The translations under genes and the position numbers were made by a program. The notes beneath the pieces are model-generated. The model did no database searches. It worked only from the letters and a program-made list of their open reading frames with translations, and had not been told where the DNA came from. Shown here piece after piece: positions 1 through 8,593 of a stretch of DNA of 64,000 nt. The stretch lies in the NCBI GenBank assembly GCA_963823045.1, contig CAWGKA010000005.1, positions 1-64,000 on the forward strand. Reading direction: 5' to 3'. Position 1 is the first letter of the stretch. The number at the start of each line of letters is the position of its first letter. The stretch comes from JADLGL01 sp963823045. Its GTDB lineage: Bacteria > Pseudomonadota > Alphaproteobacteria > Rhizobiales > Kaistiaceae.

Positions 1-436
1 GCCGATGACGACACATGGTCCAACATCTTCAGCCGGGTGATGGCCGAACGGATCGAGCCACATCTCGGCATGGAGCGCGCGACGCTGCTCCATGACTATC
101 CGGCGCCAGAGGCGGCCTTGGCGCGGCGGCGGATGACGACCTGCGCTTTGCCAAGCGCTTCGAGCGTTGGCCTGCGGCGTCGAAGTCGCCAATGGCTTCG
201 GCGAACTCACCGACGCCGAGGAGCAGCGCCGCCGCTTCGTTGCCGACATGGCAGAGAAGGAGCGGCTTTATGGCGAGCGCTATCCGATCGACGAGGATTT
301 CCTGGCGGCGCTGGAGCACATGCCGGAGGCCGCTGGTGTCGCGCTCGGCTTCGACCGGTTGGTGATGCTGTCCGTCGGCGCCGATCGTGTCGACGACGTG
401 CAGTGGACGTCGGTCGCCGATCCGTTCGGGCAGTAG
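1..436 (+). CDS. epmA: EF-P--(R)-beta-lysine ligase EpmA, 3' part, frame-broken
   Basis: This is the C-terminal part of a class II lysyl-tRNA synthetase-like enzyme that attaches (R)-beta-lysine to a conserved lysine of elongation factor P. The reading starts before the window. Recognisable pieces are IEPHLGM...LLHDYPAPEAALAR (frame 1), GVEVANGFGELTD and the class II motif 3 region GVALGFDRLVML near the end. The first and last pieces lie in different frames: the reading changes near position 126 and again near 165, and no single frame covers it, so about two indels are needed. The stop is TAG at 434-436. epmB follows 33 bp downstream on the same strand, as expected for this pathway. The family call is secure; whether the breaks are real or sequence errors cannot be settled here. 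Confidence 0.85.
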
Positions 437-469
437 CGCCGCACGGTGCTGGTGCGCTAGGAGCCGTTG

Positions 470-1516
470 ATGGCCGCTGCCCACCGATCCATTGCCGAGC
501 TCGCCGCTGCGAAGCTGATCGAAGCTTCGCCCGAGCTGGACGCAGTGGCGGCGCGCTATGCAATCGGCATCACCCCCGAGATGGCGGCGCTGATCGACCG
601 CGGTGATCCGGACGATCCGATCGGCCTGCAGTTCCTGCCCGATCCGCGGGAACTCGATGTCCGGCCCGAGGAACGCGCCGACCCGATCGGCGACATCGCG
701 AATTCGCCGGTCAAGGGCATCGTCCACCGCTATCCCGACCGCGTGCTGCTGAAGCCGATCCACACCTGCCCCGTCTATTGCCGCTTCTGCTTTCGGAGGG
801 AGACCGTTGGCCCCGGCGGCGAAGCGCTCTCGGCCGCGGACCTATCGGCGGCGCTTGCTTATATCCGGGAACATCCGGAAATCTGGGAGGTGATCGTCAC
901 CGGCGGCGATCCGCTGATGCTGTCTCCGCGCCGCATTCGCGAGATCGTTTCGGCGCTTGAGCCGATCGAGCACGTCAAGGTTCTGCGCTGGCATAGCCGG
1001 GTGCCCATCGTGGACCCGGAGCGGGTGACGAAGGAACTCGCCGACGCGCTGGGGAACGCATCGAAATCGGTGTGGCTCGCGGTCCACTGCAATCATCGGC
1101 TCGAGCTGACCCCGGCGGCCGAAAAGGCGCTCAAGCGGCTCGCCCGGGCGGGCGTTACGCTCGTCAGCCAGACCGTGCTCCTCAAAGGCGTCAATGACAG
1201 CGTGGCTGCGCTGGAAACTCTGATGCGCCGTTTCGTCGAGCTAGGCGTGCGTCCGTACTATCTGCACCAACTCGACCTTGCGCCGGGCACGTCCCATTTC
1301 CGAGTGCCGATCGAGGAAGGCCGGGCGATCTTGCGCAGCCTGCGCGGCCGGCTGTCGGGCATCGCCCAGCCGACCTATGTGCTCGATATTCCCGGCGGGT
1401 TCGGCAAGGTGCCTGTGGGGCCGCGTTTCGTCGAGGACATGCTCGGAGACGGCTATGCCGTCACCGACCCGAATGGCGCCGTCCACACTTACCCACCGCC
1501 GCCGCCATTCGACTAA
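470..1516 (+). CDS. epmB: EF-P beta-lysylation protein EpmB (radical SAM, KamA family)
   Basis: Radical SAM, PLP-dependent lysine 2,3-aminomutase-type enzyme that makes (R)-beta-lysine for EF-P modification. The iron-sulfur motif CPVYCRFC (Cx3Cx2C) lies at about residues 100-107, followed by FRRETVG and the VTGGDPLM segment typical of KamA/EpmB. At 348 residues it has the length of EpmB rather than of the longer clostridial KamA, and it follows epmA directly. ATG at 470 is preferred over TTG at 467 because AGGAG at 459-463 sits at good spacing. The frame is intact throughout, unlike epmA. It is cytoplasmic and probably co-transcribed with epmA. Confidence 0.9.
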   Translation: MAAAHRSIAELAAAKLIEASPELDAVAARYAIGITPEMAALIDRGDPDDPIGLQFLPDPRELDVRPEERADPIGDIANSPVKGIVHRYPDRVLLKPIHTCPVYCRFCFRRETVGPGGEALSAADLSAALAYIREHPEIWEVIVTGGDPLMLSPRRIREIVSALEPIEHVKVLRWHSRVPIVDPERVTKELADALGNASKSVWLAVHCNHRLELTPAAEKALKRLARAGVTLVSQTVLLKGVNDSVAALETLMRRFVELGVRPYYLHQLDLAPGTSHFRVPIEEGRAILRSLRGRLSGIAQPTYVLDIPGGFGKVPVGPRFVEDMLGDGYAVTDPNGAVHTYPPPPPFD

Positions 1517-1601
1517 ATTGCGCGCCGGCGCGGTAAGGCGGGCTTAACTGCCGCCGGTCAGGGTCGAGGGATCTGCTGCTTCCGATTCGGCGGGAGGGAC
1601 C

Positions 1602-1775
1602 ATGCCGCAGCCGTCCATTGCTACGAGGGAAGCCGCGAGGGTCGCCCTCGACAGCCAGATCGCCGATCTGCGCTACGCCCTTCATTTGATGCAGGAGCCG
1701 AACGCGTCGGCAGCGCTGAATGCGCTATGGGACGCTTTTCCGGCTCTCGCCGCGACCGACCGGACGGGGTCTTAG
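1602..1775 (+). CDS. Small hypothetical ORF (57 aa)
   Basis: ATG at 1602 is preceded by an excellent Shine-Dalgarno, GGGAGGGA at about 1591-1598. The reading gives a 57-residue, Ala- and Leu-rich, largely helical peptide beginning MPQPSIATREAAR and ending ATDRTGS before TAG. No signal peptide, membrane segment or known domain is visible. Its 3' end overlaps the 3' end of pssA on the other strand by about 50 bp. Without homology the case rests on the RBS, the start codon and gene-like composition, so it may not be a real gene. Confidence 0.4.
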   Translation: MPQPSIATREAARVALDSQIADLRYALHLMQEPNASAALNALWDAFPALAATDRTGS

Positions 1776-2612
1776 CGGCAGCGGTTCGACGTTCGCGCTT
1801 TCAGTTGCTGGCGCCGAAGCCGCCAGCATGTGGTCGTGCCAGGCACGCCATGAGAGCGGCAGCGCCGCCAGATAGATCAGCGAAGCGATCGTCAGCGCCA
1901 GCCAGGTGAAGCTGAACAACAAACCGACGATCATCACCACGACGATCAGCAGCGGCGCGACAAGGTCGCGCGGAACTACCCTGCCGATCAGCTTTCCCGA
2001 CCAAGTCGGGATGCGGCTGATCATCAGGGCGCCGACCGTAACGAGGTAGATCAGCGTTATCGGCGCGGTCCAACCGCCATGCGGTGCGCCGAGGAACTCG
2101 ATGTAGAGGGGCAGCATGGCGATGATGGCGCCAGCCGGCGCAGGGACCCCGACGAAATAGGCCGCCTGCCAGAAGGGCCGCCGCGGGCCCTCCAGCGCGG
2201 CGTTGTAGCGCGCCAGGCGAAGCGCGACGCAACTCGCGAAGATGAGGCCTGCGATCCAGCCGATGGAATCGAGATCGTGCAGAGCCCAAGTGTAGAGCAT
2301 CAGCGCCGGTGCGACGCCGAAATTGACGAAGTCCGCAAGCGAATCGAGCTGTGCGCCGAAGCGCGACGTCGAGCGCAGCAGACGAGCGACGCGGCCGTCG
2401 AGCCCGTCCAGAGTGGCAGCGAACAGCACCGCATAGATGGCAACGTCATACCGCCCCTCGAAGGCGTAGCGAATGGCGGTGAGCCCGGCGCAGAGCGCCA
2501 GCAGCGTGACCATGTTGGGAATGAGGTGGCGGACGGGCACCTGCCGAAACTGGGGCGGGCGCGGCGATTGCGGGCGCCGTTCGTTCGGAAAGGGCGTCGC
2601 GGATCGGGCCAT
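1725..2612 (-). CDS. pssA: CDP-diacylglycerol--serine O-phosphatidyltransferase PssA
   Basis: Integral membrane enzyme making phosphatidylserine from CDP-diacylglycerol and serine. The CDP-alcohol phosphotransferase signature is complete: D-GL-DG-RV-AR, then G, D and D at the required spacing (from DGLDGRVAR near residue 70 to QLDSLADF near 95). Several hydrophobic segments follow (LICAGLTAIRYA-like, ALMLYTWAL, AAYFVGVPAPAGAII, LLIVVVMIVGLLF). The ATG at 2612-2610 overlaps the psd stop (TGATG junction), so the two genes are translationally coupled; together they run the serine route to phosphatidylethanolamine. The last 15-20 basic, proline-rich residues look like a non-conserved tail that overlaps a small ORF on the other strand. 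Confidence 0.93.
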   Translation of the reverse strand: MARSATPFPNERRPQSPRPPQFRQVPVRHLIPNMVTLLALCAGLTAIRYAFEGRYDVAIYAVLFAATLDGLDGRVARLLRSTSRFGAQLDSLADFVNFGVAPALMLYTWALHDLDSIGWIAGLIFASCVALRLARYNAALEGPRRPFWQAAYFVGVPAPAGAIIAMLPLYIEFLGAPHGGWTAPITLIYLVTVGALMISRIPTWSGKLIGRVVPRDLVAPLLIVVVMIVGLLFSFTWLALTIASLIYLAALPLSWRAWHDHMLAASAPATESANVEPLPLRPRPVGRGESRKSVP

Positions 2613-3310
2613 CAATCGGTCCTCACGGTCCAGCCGGCGACGCCGCCGAACCAGGCGATCGTCGTCTCACCGGCCACCGCCGTCTGGCCGACGCTGACGG
2701 TGATCGCCGCCTCGCTCGGCAGATAGACATCCAGCCGCGAGCCAAAGCGGATCATGCCGAAGCGCTGACCGGCAAGCAGTTCGTCGCCCTCGCTCGACCA
2801 GCACAGAATGCGGCGCGCGACGAGACCGGCGATCTGCACCACGCCGACCGCGCCATGAGTGGTCTCGACGACGACACAGTTGCGCTCGTTGTCCTCGCTC
2901 GACTTGTCGAGGTCGGCGTTGACGAATTTGCCCGGCTTGTAGGCGACGCGGGTGACCCGTCCGGCCACCGGGGCCCGGTTCACATGGCAATTGAAGACGC
3001 TCATGAACACCGAGACGCGAAGCAGCGGCTCGGTGCCGAGGTCGAGCTCAGGCGGTGGGATCGCCGGCCCGACGGAAGAAACGGTGCCATCGGCGGGACT
3101 GAGAACGAGATTGGCGTCCTGCGGGGAAACGCGGGGCGGGTCGCGGAAGAAATAGGCGATCCACCCGGTGATGACTGCGCCGATCCAGAAGAAGGGCTGC
3201 CATAGCAGGCCAAGAAGGATGGCAATGATGGCCGCGATGACAATGAACGGCAGCCCTTCATACCGCACCGGCACGAAGGCCTTCCGAATCGAGTCGATCA
3301 CTGAGTCCAT
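2612..3310 (-). CDS. psd: Phosphatidylserine decarboxylase proenzyme
   Basis: Converts phosphatidylserine to phosphatidylethanolamine. At 232 aa it is the short, archaeal-like form common in rhizobia. Self-cleavage is predicted between Gly190 and Ser191 in the motif RFGSRLDVYLP, giving the pyruvoyl prosthetic group. An N-terminal membrane hairpin (FIVIAAIIAILLGLLW and FFWIGAVITGWIAYFF, residues about 22-55) anchors it in the inner membrane. The family motifs SPADGTV and FNCHVNRAPVAG are present. It is the first gene of a psd-pssA pair; its TGA overlaps the pssA ATG. The frame is intact. Confidence 0.95.
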   Translation of the reverse strand: MDSVIDSIRKAFVPVRYEGLPFIVIAAIIAILLGLLWQPFFWIGAVITGWIAYFFRDPPRVSPQDANLVLSPADGTVSSVGPAIPPPELDLGTEPLLRVSVFMSVFNCHVNRAPVAGRVTRVAYKPGKFVNADLDKSSEDNERNCVVVETTHGAVGVVQIAGLVARRILCWSSEGDELLAGQRFGMIRFGSRLDVYLPSEAAITVSVGQTAVAGETTIAWFGGVAGWTVRTD

Positions 3311-3416
3311 CCGCTACCCGATCGCCGGCGCTGAACCGTCACATTTGTGTTGCGAAGCGATGATCAAGCACGAATGACCGCCGCTGTGAAGGGATTGCCG
3401 GGGATACTGCCTGTGG

Positions 3417-5327
3417 TCATTCCGCCGCTGGCACCGATTCTTCTGTCGCGACAAGGAGGCCGTCGCCATCCGCCTCGCGGGCGATGCGCAGCCGTTCCGC
3501 CGCCGCGGCCGCCTCCTGCTGACAATTCCACATGGAGGCGTAGAGACCGCCCTCATCGAGCAACGCCCCATGGGTGCCGCGCTCGACGATCTCGCCATCC
3601 TTGAGGACAAGGATCTGGTCGGCGTGGATGACGGTGGACAAGCGGTGGGCAATGATCAGCGTGGTTCGTTCGGCGGCAACGCGATCGAGCGCACCTTGGA
3701 TCTCGCGCTCGGTGTGGGTGTCGAGGGCAGAGGTCGCCTCGTCGAGGACGAGGATCGGCGGTCCCTTGAGAATGGTGCGGGCGATGGCGACCCGCTGCTT
3801 CTCGCCGCCGGAGAGCTTCAGCCCGCGCTCGCCCACCTCGGTATCGTAGCCGTCCGGTAGGGCGGCAACGAAATCGGCGATTTGCGCCGCGGCAGCGGCA
3901 GCATGAACCTCGTCCTCGCTGGCCGACGGGCGTCCGTAGCGGATGTTGTAGGCGATGGTGTCGTTGAAGAGCACGGTATCCTGCGGCACCATGCCGATCG
4001 CGGCGCGCACCGATTCCTGCGTGACGTCGCGGATATCCTGGCCGTCGATGGTGATGCGCCCGCCGGTGACGTCGTAGAAGCGGAACAAGAGTCGCGAGAT
4101 GGTCGACTTGCCGGCGCCCGACGGCCCGACGATGGCGACGCTGTGCCCGGCCGGGACCTCGAAGCTGACATGCTTCAGGATCTCGCGATCGGGATTGTAG
4201 TGGAAGCTGACATCCTCGAAGCGGACGGCGCCCTCGCGGACGGCGAGCGGCGGCGCCGCGGGCCTATCGACGATCTCGCCCGGCACCGCGAGGAGCTCGA
4301 ACATCGCCTCGATGTCGGCGAGGCCCTGTCGCAGTTCGCGGTAGATCATGCCGATGAAGTTGAGCGGGCTGGCGAGCTGGATCAGCAGCGCGTTGACGAG
4401 GACGAAGTCGCCGACCGTCTTGTTGCCGGCGACGACATCGGACGCGGCCATGGCCATCACGATCGTCATGCCGACGGTGAAGATCATGGCCTGGCCGAGA
4501 TTGAGCCAGGCGAGCGAGGTGCCGGTCTTGATCGCGGCGGCCTGATAACGCTCCATCGCCTCGTCGTAGCGCTCGGCCTCCATGCCCTCATTGCCGAAAT
4601 ATTTGACGGTCTCGTAGTTCAGGAGCGCGTCGATCGCCTTGGTGTTGGCGTCGGCATCGGACTGGTTCATTTCGCGGCGGATGGTGATGCGCCGGTCCGA
4701 CGTCTTCACCGTGAACCAGACGTAGATCACGATCATCACCAGCACGACGGCGAGATAGCTGAGGCCGAAATGGTAGCCGATGATGCCGGCGGCGAAGACA
4801 AATTCGAGGATCGTCGGCAGCGTCGTCAGGATGGTGTGGCGCACCATCGATTCGATGCCATTGACGCCGCGCGTGATCAGGCGTGCGAGCCCGCCAGTCT
4901 GGCGCTGGAGGTGGTAGCGCAGCGAAAGCGCGTGGACGTGAGCGAAGACCCGGGCGGCAAGCTGGCGAACGGCGTGCTGGCCGACACGTACGAAGAGCGC
5001 ATCGCGCAGCTGGGTGAAGGCCGTGTTGAGCGTGCGGCCGAGGCCGTAGGCGACAACCAGCATGACCGGCGTCGCCACCGCGAGCGCGACGGCAGCATCG
5101 GGCCCGGTATTGGTCGGCACCAGCGCATTGGTCGCCCAGCTGTAGAGGAACGGCACGAAGACGGTTGCGATCTTCGCTGCCACAAGCGCGGCGATCGACA
5201 TCGCGACGCGGCGCTTCAGGTCCGGTCTGTCATGCGGCCAGATGTAGGGCCACAGATTGCGCATGGCGGCGAGCGTCGCACCTCGGTCGGCCGAGATCGG
5301 CCGTGGCGGCAGGTCCGAAACGGGCAT
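3417..5327 (-). CDS. ABC exporter, ATM1/HMT type (fused permease and ATPase)
   Basis: Half-transporter with an N-terminal six-helix exporter domain (about residues 30-330) and a C-terminal ATPase domain. Walker A GPSGAGKST, signature LSGGEKQR, Walker B ILVLDEATSALD and the H-loop IIAHRLST are all intact. The permease carries NYETVKYFGNE, a hallmark of the ATM1/HMT1 group that exports glutathione-linked or metal-thiol substrates. ATG at 5327 (MPVSDLPP) is taken as the start; the frame stays open to 5405 but those added residues look non-coding. A 30-residue Ala/Glu-rich tail follows the ATPase domain. It reads toward psd across a 106-bp gap. The exact substrate cannot be told from sequence. 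Confidence 0.9.
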   Translation of the reverse strand: MPVSDLPPRPISADRGATLAAMRNLWPYIWPHDRPDLKRRVAMSIAALVAAKIATVFVPFLYSWATNALVPTNTGPDAAVALAVATPVMLVVAYGLGRTLNTAFTQLRDALFVRVGQHAVRQLAARVFAHVHALSLRYHLQRQTGGLARLITRGVNGIESMVRHTILTTLPTILEFVFAAGIIGYHFGLSYLAVVLVMIVIYVWFTVKTSDRRITIRREMNQSDADANTKAIDALLNYETVKYFGNEGMEAERYDEAMERYQAAAIKTGTSLAWLNLGQAMIFTVGMTIVMAMAASDVVAGNKTVGDFVLVNALLIQLASPLNFIGMIYRELRQGLADIEAMFELLAVPGEIVDRPAAPPLAVREGAVRFEDVSFHYNPDREILKHVSFEVPAGHSVAIVGPSGAGKSTISRLLFRFYDVTGGRITIDGQDIRDVTQESVRAAIGMVPQDTVLFNDTIAYNIRYGRPSASEDEVHAAAAAAQIADFVAALPDGYDTEVGERGLKLSGGEKQRVAIARTILKGPPILVLDEATSALDTHTEREIQGALDRVAAERTTLIIAHRLSTVIHADQILVLKDGEIVERGTHGALLDEGGLYASMWNCQQEAAAAAERLRIAREADGDGLLVATEESVPAAE

Positions 5328-5432
5328 GGCTCGGCGCATATCTAGGAATGGCTCTGGTGCTGGGGCATTGCAGCCCCATGTCGGGTGAAGCGCCGGCAAG
5401 TGCAAGCGCAGACTGCCAAGAGGTCTGTCACC

Positions 5433-6146
5433 TCAGTGCCCCGCGGGATCGGGAATGAGCAGCGTCATGCCGGGCAGGATCGTTCCAGCGCGGCGGATGG
5501 CGTCGCGGTTGGCGTCTAGGATCAGCTGATAGAGCGTGCCGGTGCCGTAATAGCGCTCGGCGAGCCGCCACGGGGAATCGCCGGGAAGCACGACGGCAAG
5601 CTGCGGATAACCGATCGCCCCTTCGACCACGGCGCCGGAACCGGCGCTGACGTCGATGGTGATGGCGAAATCGGCGATCGTGAAGGCCTGGCCCGATGGC
5701 GTTGGTGCCGATGGGGACGCGGGCGGCGGAAGGGGAGCGGAAGCCGTGGCCCCCGAAGCGACGCCCTCCTCCGCAATGTCCAGCCTGACCCCTTCCCGCG
5801 CCACGATCTGGTAGCGGCCGTCGGCGGAAATGGTGCGGACGGTGAGTGCGTGCGCTCCCGGCGCCAGGCCGTCGGGCGCGACGATCCATTCGCCGCGATC
5901 GTTCGCCTCGGCGCGGGCGACCACGACATCGCCCTCCAGCAGTTCGATCGATCGCTCCGGGCTCGGCAGTGCCGACAATCACGGCCCGGCCGTTCGCCTG
6001 CATCAGCTCGAACGTCGTCGGCGTGAAGCCGGAACTGCTCCTGCGCCGAGGCCGGGGACGGTGGCCGCCAGGGCCACAGCCAACGCAGCAAATGCCAGAG
6101 CGCGTGTCACGGGTCGCTGCCCCACAAGAAAATCCAATCCGGTCAT
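5433..6146 (-). CDS. Secreted LysM-domain protein, frame-broken
   Basis: A composite of three frames gives about 237 residues: an N-terminal signal peptide (MTGLDFLVGQRPVTRALAF then an Ala/Val-rich core), an Ig-like segment (GRAVIVGTAEPG, IELLEGDVVVARAEAN, GEWIVAPDGLAPG), a Pro/Ala linker, and a C-terminal LysM-like module (VVLPGDSPWRLAERYYGTGTLYQLILDAN...LLIPD). LysM modules bind peptidoglycan, so a periplasmic wall-binding role is inferred. The reading changes frame near 6045 and near 5965; removing one T in the second case gives EPGATIELLEGD, the expected pattern. It is divergent from the LOG gene and lies downstream of no obvious partner. Confidence 0.75.
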
Positions 6147-6232
6147 CAATCTAGCACAGGCGGCCACTACGCAAGAGTCCCGTGCCGGTGCGCTCGCTTG
6201 ACCGGCCGTCCTCGGCAGGCCAGTAGGAAACG

Positions 6233-6833
6233 ATGAAGCTCGAAAGCGTCTGCGTCTATTGCGGCTCATCCGTCGGCCGAAACCCCGCCTATGCCGCCGC
6301 TGCGGAGCGGTTCGGCGCCATCCTCGCCGAAGCCAAAATCCGTCTCGTCTATGGCGGCGGCTCGATCGGACTGATGGGCATCCTCGCTCGATCCGTCATC
6401 AGCCATGGCGGCGAAGTGCTTGGTATCATTCCCGGTTTCCTGAAGGACCGAGAGATCGCGCTGGTCGACGAGGCGGAACTGATCGTCACCGAGGACATGC
6501 ATACGCGGAAGCGGGCGATGTTCGACGCCTCAGACGCCTTCGTCGCCCTCCCCGGCGGCATCGGCACGCTGGAGGAAGTCGTCGAGATGATGACCTGGAT
6601 GCAGCTCGGCCAGCACCGCAAGCCGATCGTGCTTGCCGACCTCGAGGGCTTCTGGCGGCCGCTTGATCGACCTTCTCGGCCATATGGAGGGCGAAGGCTT
6701 CATGCACCGCCATCCGCGCGGCGCCGATCTCTACCGCGTCATCGACGACATCGAAGCCGTTCTGCCGGCGCTGAAACAGGCGGTCGGAGCGGAGTCGGAA
6801 GAAGCGCTCGAAGGCGATACAAGCCTTCTCTAG
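6233..6833 (+). CDS. LOG-family (TIGR00730) nucleoside 5'-monophosphate phosphoribohydrolase, frame-broken
   Basis: LOG-type Rossmann protein that releases free bases from cytokinin or other nucleoside monophosphates. Visible motifs are YGGGSIGLMG, DMHTRKRAMFD and the diagnostic PGGIGTLEE. The N-terminal two thirds reads from ATG 6233 to the segment ADLEGFWRP; the C-terminal third (LIDLLGHMEGEGFMHRH...) continues in another frame. Deleting one T near 6663 (CTTG to CTG) joins them as FWRPLIDLLGHM. AGGAAA just upstream of the ATG is a fair RBS. The 3' end overlaps the end of cimA on the opposite strand by a few bases. Confidence 0.88.
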
Positions 6834-8472
6834 GCGATCTTCTCCGGCTGCAGGGTGGTGATCTTGGGTTCGCCCGCCGCCTTCATGCCGCTCTTCAAGC
6901 AGCTTGAAGACGATAGCATCGATCAGCGCCTCGAAGGAGGCGTCGACGATGTTCTCCGACACGCCGATCGTGAACCAGTGATTGCCGGCGGCGTCGGCGC
7001 TTTCGATGAGAACGCGGGTCACGGCCTCGGTGCCGCCATTGAGGATACGCACCTTGTAGTCGACCAGTTCGAGGTCCTCGATCACCTGCTGATAGACGCC
7101 GAGGTCCTTCCGGAGCGCCCGGTCAAGCGCGTTCACAGGGCCGTTGCCCTCGGCGACATTGTGGAAGCGCTCCCCGGCGACGACTGTCTTCACCACCGCC
7201 TCCGACACGGAGACGAGCTTGCCCTTGGCGTTGTGCCGGCGCTCGACCGTGGCGTGGAAGGAATCGACGTCGAAATAGCTCGGCACGTTGCCGAGCCAGC
7301 GGCGCGCGAGGAGCTCGAAGGAGGCATCGGCGGACTCATAGGCGTAGCCGATCGCCTCGCGCCGCTTGAGTTCGGCGAGCAGGCTGTCGACGCGCTTGTC
7401 CTTGCGGTCATAATCGATGCCCATGCGGTCGAGTTCGGCGACGAGGTTGGACTTGCCAGCCTGATCGGAGACGAAGACGCGGCGGCTGTTGCCGACGGTT
7501 TCCGGTGCCACATGCTCATAGGTGTGCGGATCCTTCGCCAGCGCCGAAGCATGGATGCCGGCCTTGGTGGCGAAGGCGCTGGTGCCGACATAGGCGGCCT
7601 GCCTGTTCGGGATGCGGTTCAGCATCTCGTCGAAGCGGCGCGACAGCGGCGTCAGCTTGGCAAGCTGCTCCATCGTGATGCCGGTCTCGAAGCGGTCCGC
7701 ATAGCCGGGCTTCAGGAGAAGCGTCGGGATGATGGCGACGAGATTGGCGTTGCCGCAGCGCTCGCCGATGCCGTTGAGCGTGCCCTGGATCTGGCGCGCA
7801 CCGGCACGGACCGCGGCAAGCGAATTGGCGACCGCCTGATCGGTGTCGTTATGCGCGTGGATGGCGAGATGATCGCCGGGGATCGCCTTAGCGACGGCGG
7901 TGACGATTGCCTCGACTTCCTCCGGCATGGTGCCGCCATTGGTGTCGCAGAGGACGACCCAGCGGCAGCCGGAATCATAGGCGGCCTTGGCGCAGGCGAG
8001 CGCGTAGTCGGGATTGGCCTTGTAGCCGTCGAAGAAATGCTCGCAGTCGAACGAGCACTTCGCGGCCGGCATCCTTGGCGGCGGTCACCGACTGGCGGAT
8101 CGAATCCAGGTTCTCCTCTTCGCTGACGCGGAGCGCGACCCTGACCTGATAGTCCCAGCTCTTGGCGACGAAGCAGATCGCGTCCGCCTCAGCGTCGAAC
8201 AGCGCCTTGAGACCCGGGTCGTTGGAGACGCTGACGCCGACGCGCTTGACCATGCCGAAGGCGGTGAAGCGGGCGCGGCTGGTGCGCTTCTTTTCGAAGA
8301 ACTCGCTATCGAGCGGATTGGCGCCGGGAAAGCCGCCCTCGACATAATCGATGCCGAAATCGTCGAGGAGCTCGGTGACGAGCTCCTTGTCGATCAGCGT
8401 GAAATCGATGCCCGGCGTCTGCGCGCCGTCGCGCAACGTCGTGTCGTAGAGGTAGAGGCGTTCCTTACTCAT
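6830..8472 (-). CDS. cimA: (R)-citramalate synthase CimA, frame-broken
   Basis: HMG-CoA lyase-like TIM-barrel enzyme that condenses pyruvate and acetyl-CoA to citramalate, the threonine-independent entry to isoleucine synthesis. Motifs include YDTTLRDGAQTPG, VLCDTNGGTMPEE, the metal-binding HAHND and a C-terminal LeuA-type allosteric domain. Length (about 545 aa) and the region after TTLRDGAQTPGIDF fit TIGR00977-type CimA rather than LeuA. The frame breaks near 8073 (REVL/DCEHFFDGYKAN) and near 6905; removing one T at the latter restores KLLKSGMKAAGEPK and a stop at 6830. The start at 8472 follows a duplicated copy of its own first codons (see 8465-8593). Last gene of the cysS-GFA-GFA-cimA chain. 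Confidence 0.9.
8430..8472. repeat. 43-bp direct repeat, copy 1 (5' end of cimA)
   Basis: These 43 bases are repeated exactly at 8551-8593. On the minus strand they begin with the cimA ATG and encode the first 14 residues, MSKERLYLYDTTLR. The flanking bases differ, so the identity stops at both ends. The copies are offset by 121 bp. Confidence 0.95.
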
Positions 8473-8593
8473 CGGCATCACCTGTCGAGCGCGACGGCTT
8501 TCGCCCGTTTTGTTCGTCCTCGGCGTGGGCCACGCCTGCGGGCGAACGGGCGCGCAACGTCGTGTCGTAGAGGTAGAGGCGTTCCTTACTCAT
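8465..8593 (-). CDS. Short ORF starting with a duplicated CimA N-terminus (42 aa)
   Basis: From the ATG in the upstream repeat copy a 42-codon frame runs to TAA at 8467-8465. Its first 14 residues equal those of CimA, and the rest (ARSPAGVAHAEDEQNG...) is unrelated to the family. The stop overlaps the real cimA ATG at 8472 and the start overlaps the preceding GFA stop, so ribosomes could pass along the chain by coupling. It could be a leader peptide that controls cimA, a scar of a small duplication or insertion, or an assembly artefact. No independent evidence of expression is visible. Confidence 0.4.
   Translation of the reverse strand: MSKERLYLYDTTLRARSPAGVAHAEDEQNGRKPSRSTGDADE
8551..8593. 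repeat. 43-bp direct repeat, copy 2 (upstream of cimA)
   Basis: Exact second copy of 8430-8472. Its ATG overlaps the stop of the upstream GFA gene as ATGA, exactly like the other junctions in this operon, which suggests that this copy marks the ancestral cimA start. The 78 bp between the copies carries inverted repeats: CGCCCGTT at 8502-8509 against AACGGGCG at 8545-8552, enclosing the near-palindrome GGCGTGG-G-CCACGCC at 8522-8536. Confidence 0.95.

Noticed and set aside
3882..5345. 487-codon open frame on the plus strand
   Set aside because: It lies wholly antisense to the ABC exporter, which has all motifs; its product is Asp/His/Arg-rich and low in hydrophobic order, as expected from high-GC mirror frames.
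6486..6830. Extension of the CimA frame past its normal end
   Set aside because: A 1-base shift gives the stop at 6830 and a family-like C-terminus; the extension is antisense to the LOG gene.
8430..8593. 43-bp repeats as CRISPR or transposon ends
   Set aside because: Only two copies, direct, both coding for the CimA start, with a 78-bp spacer and no transposase; better seen as a local duplication.
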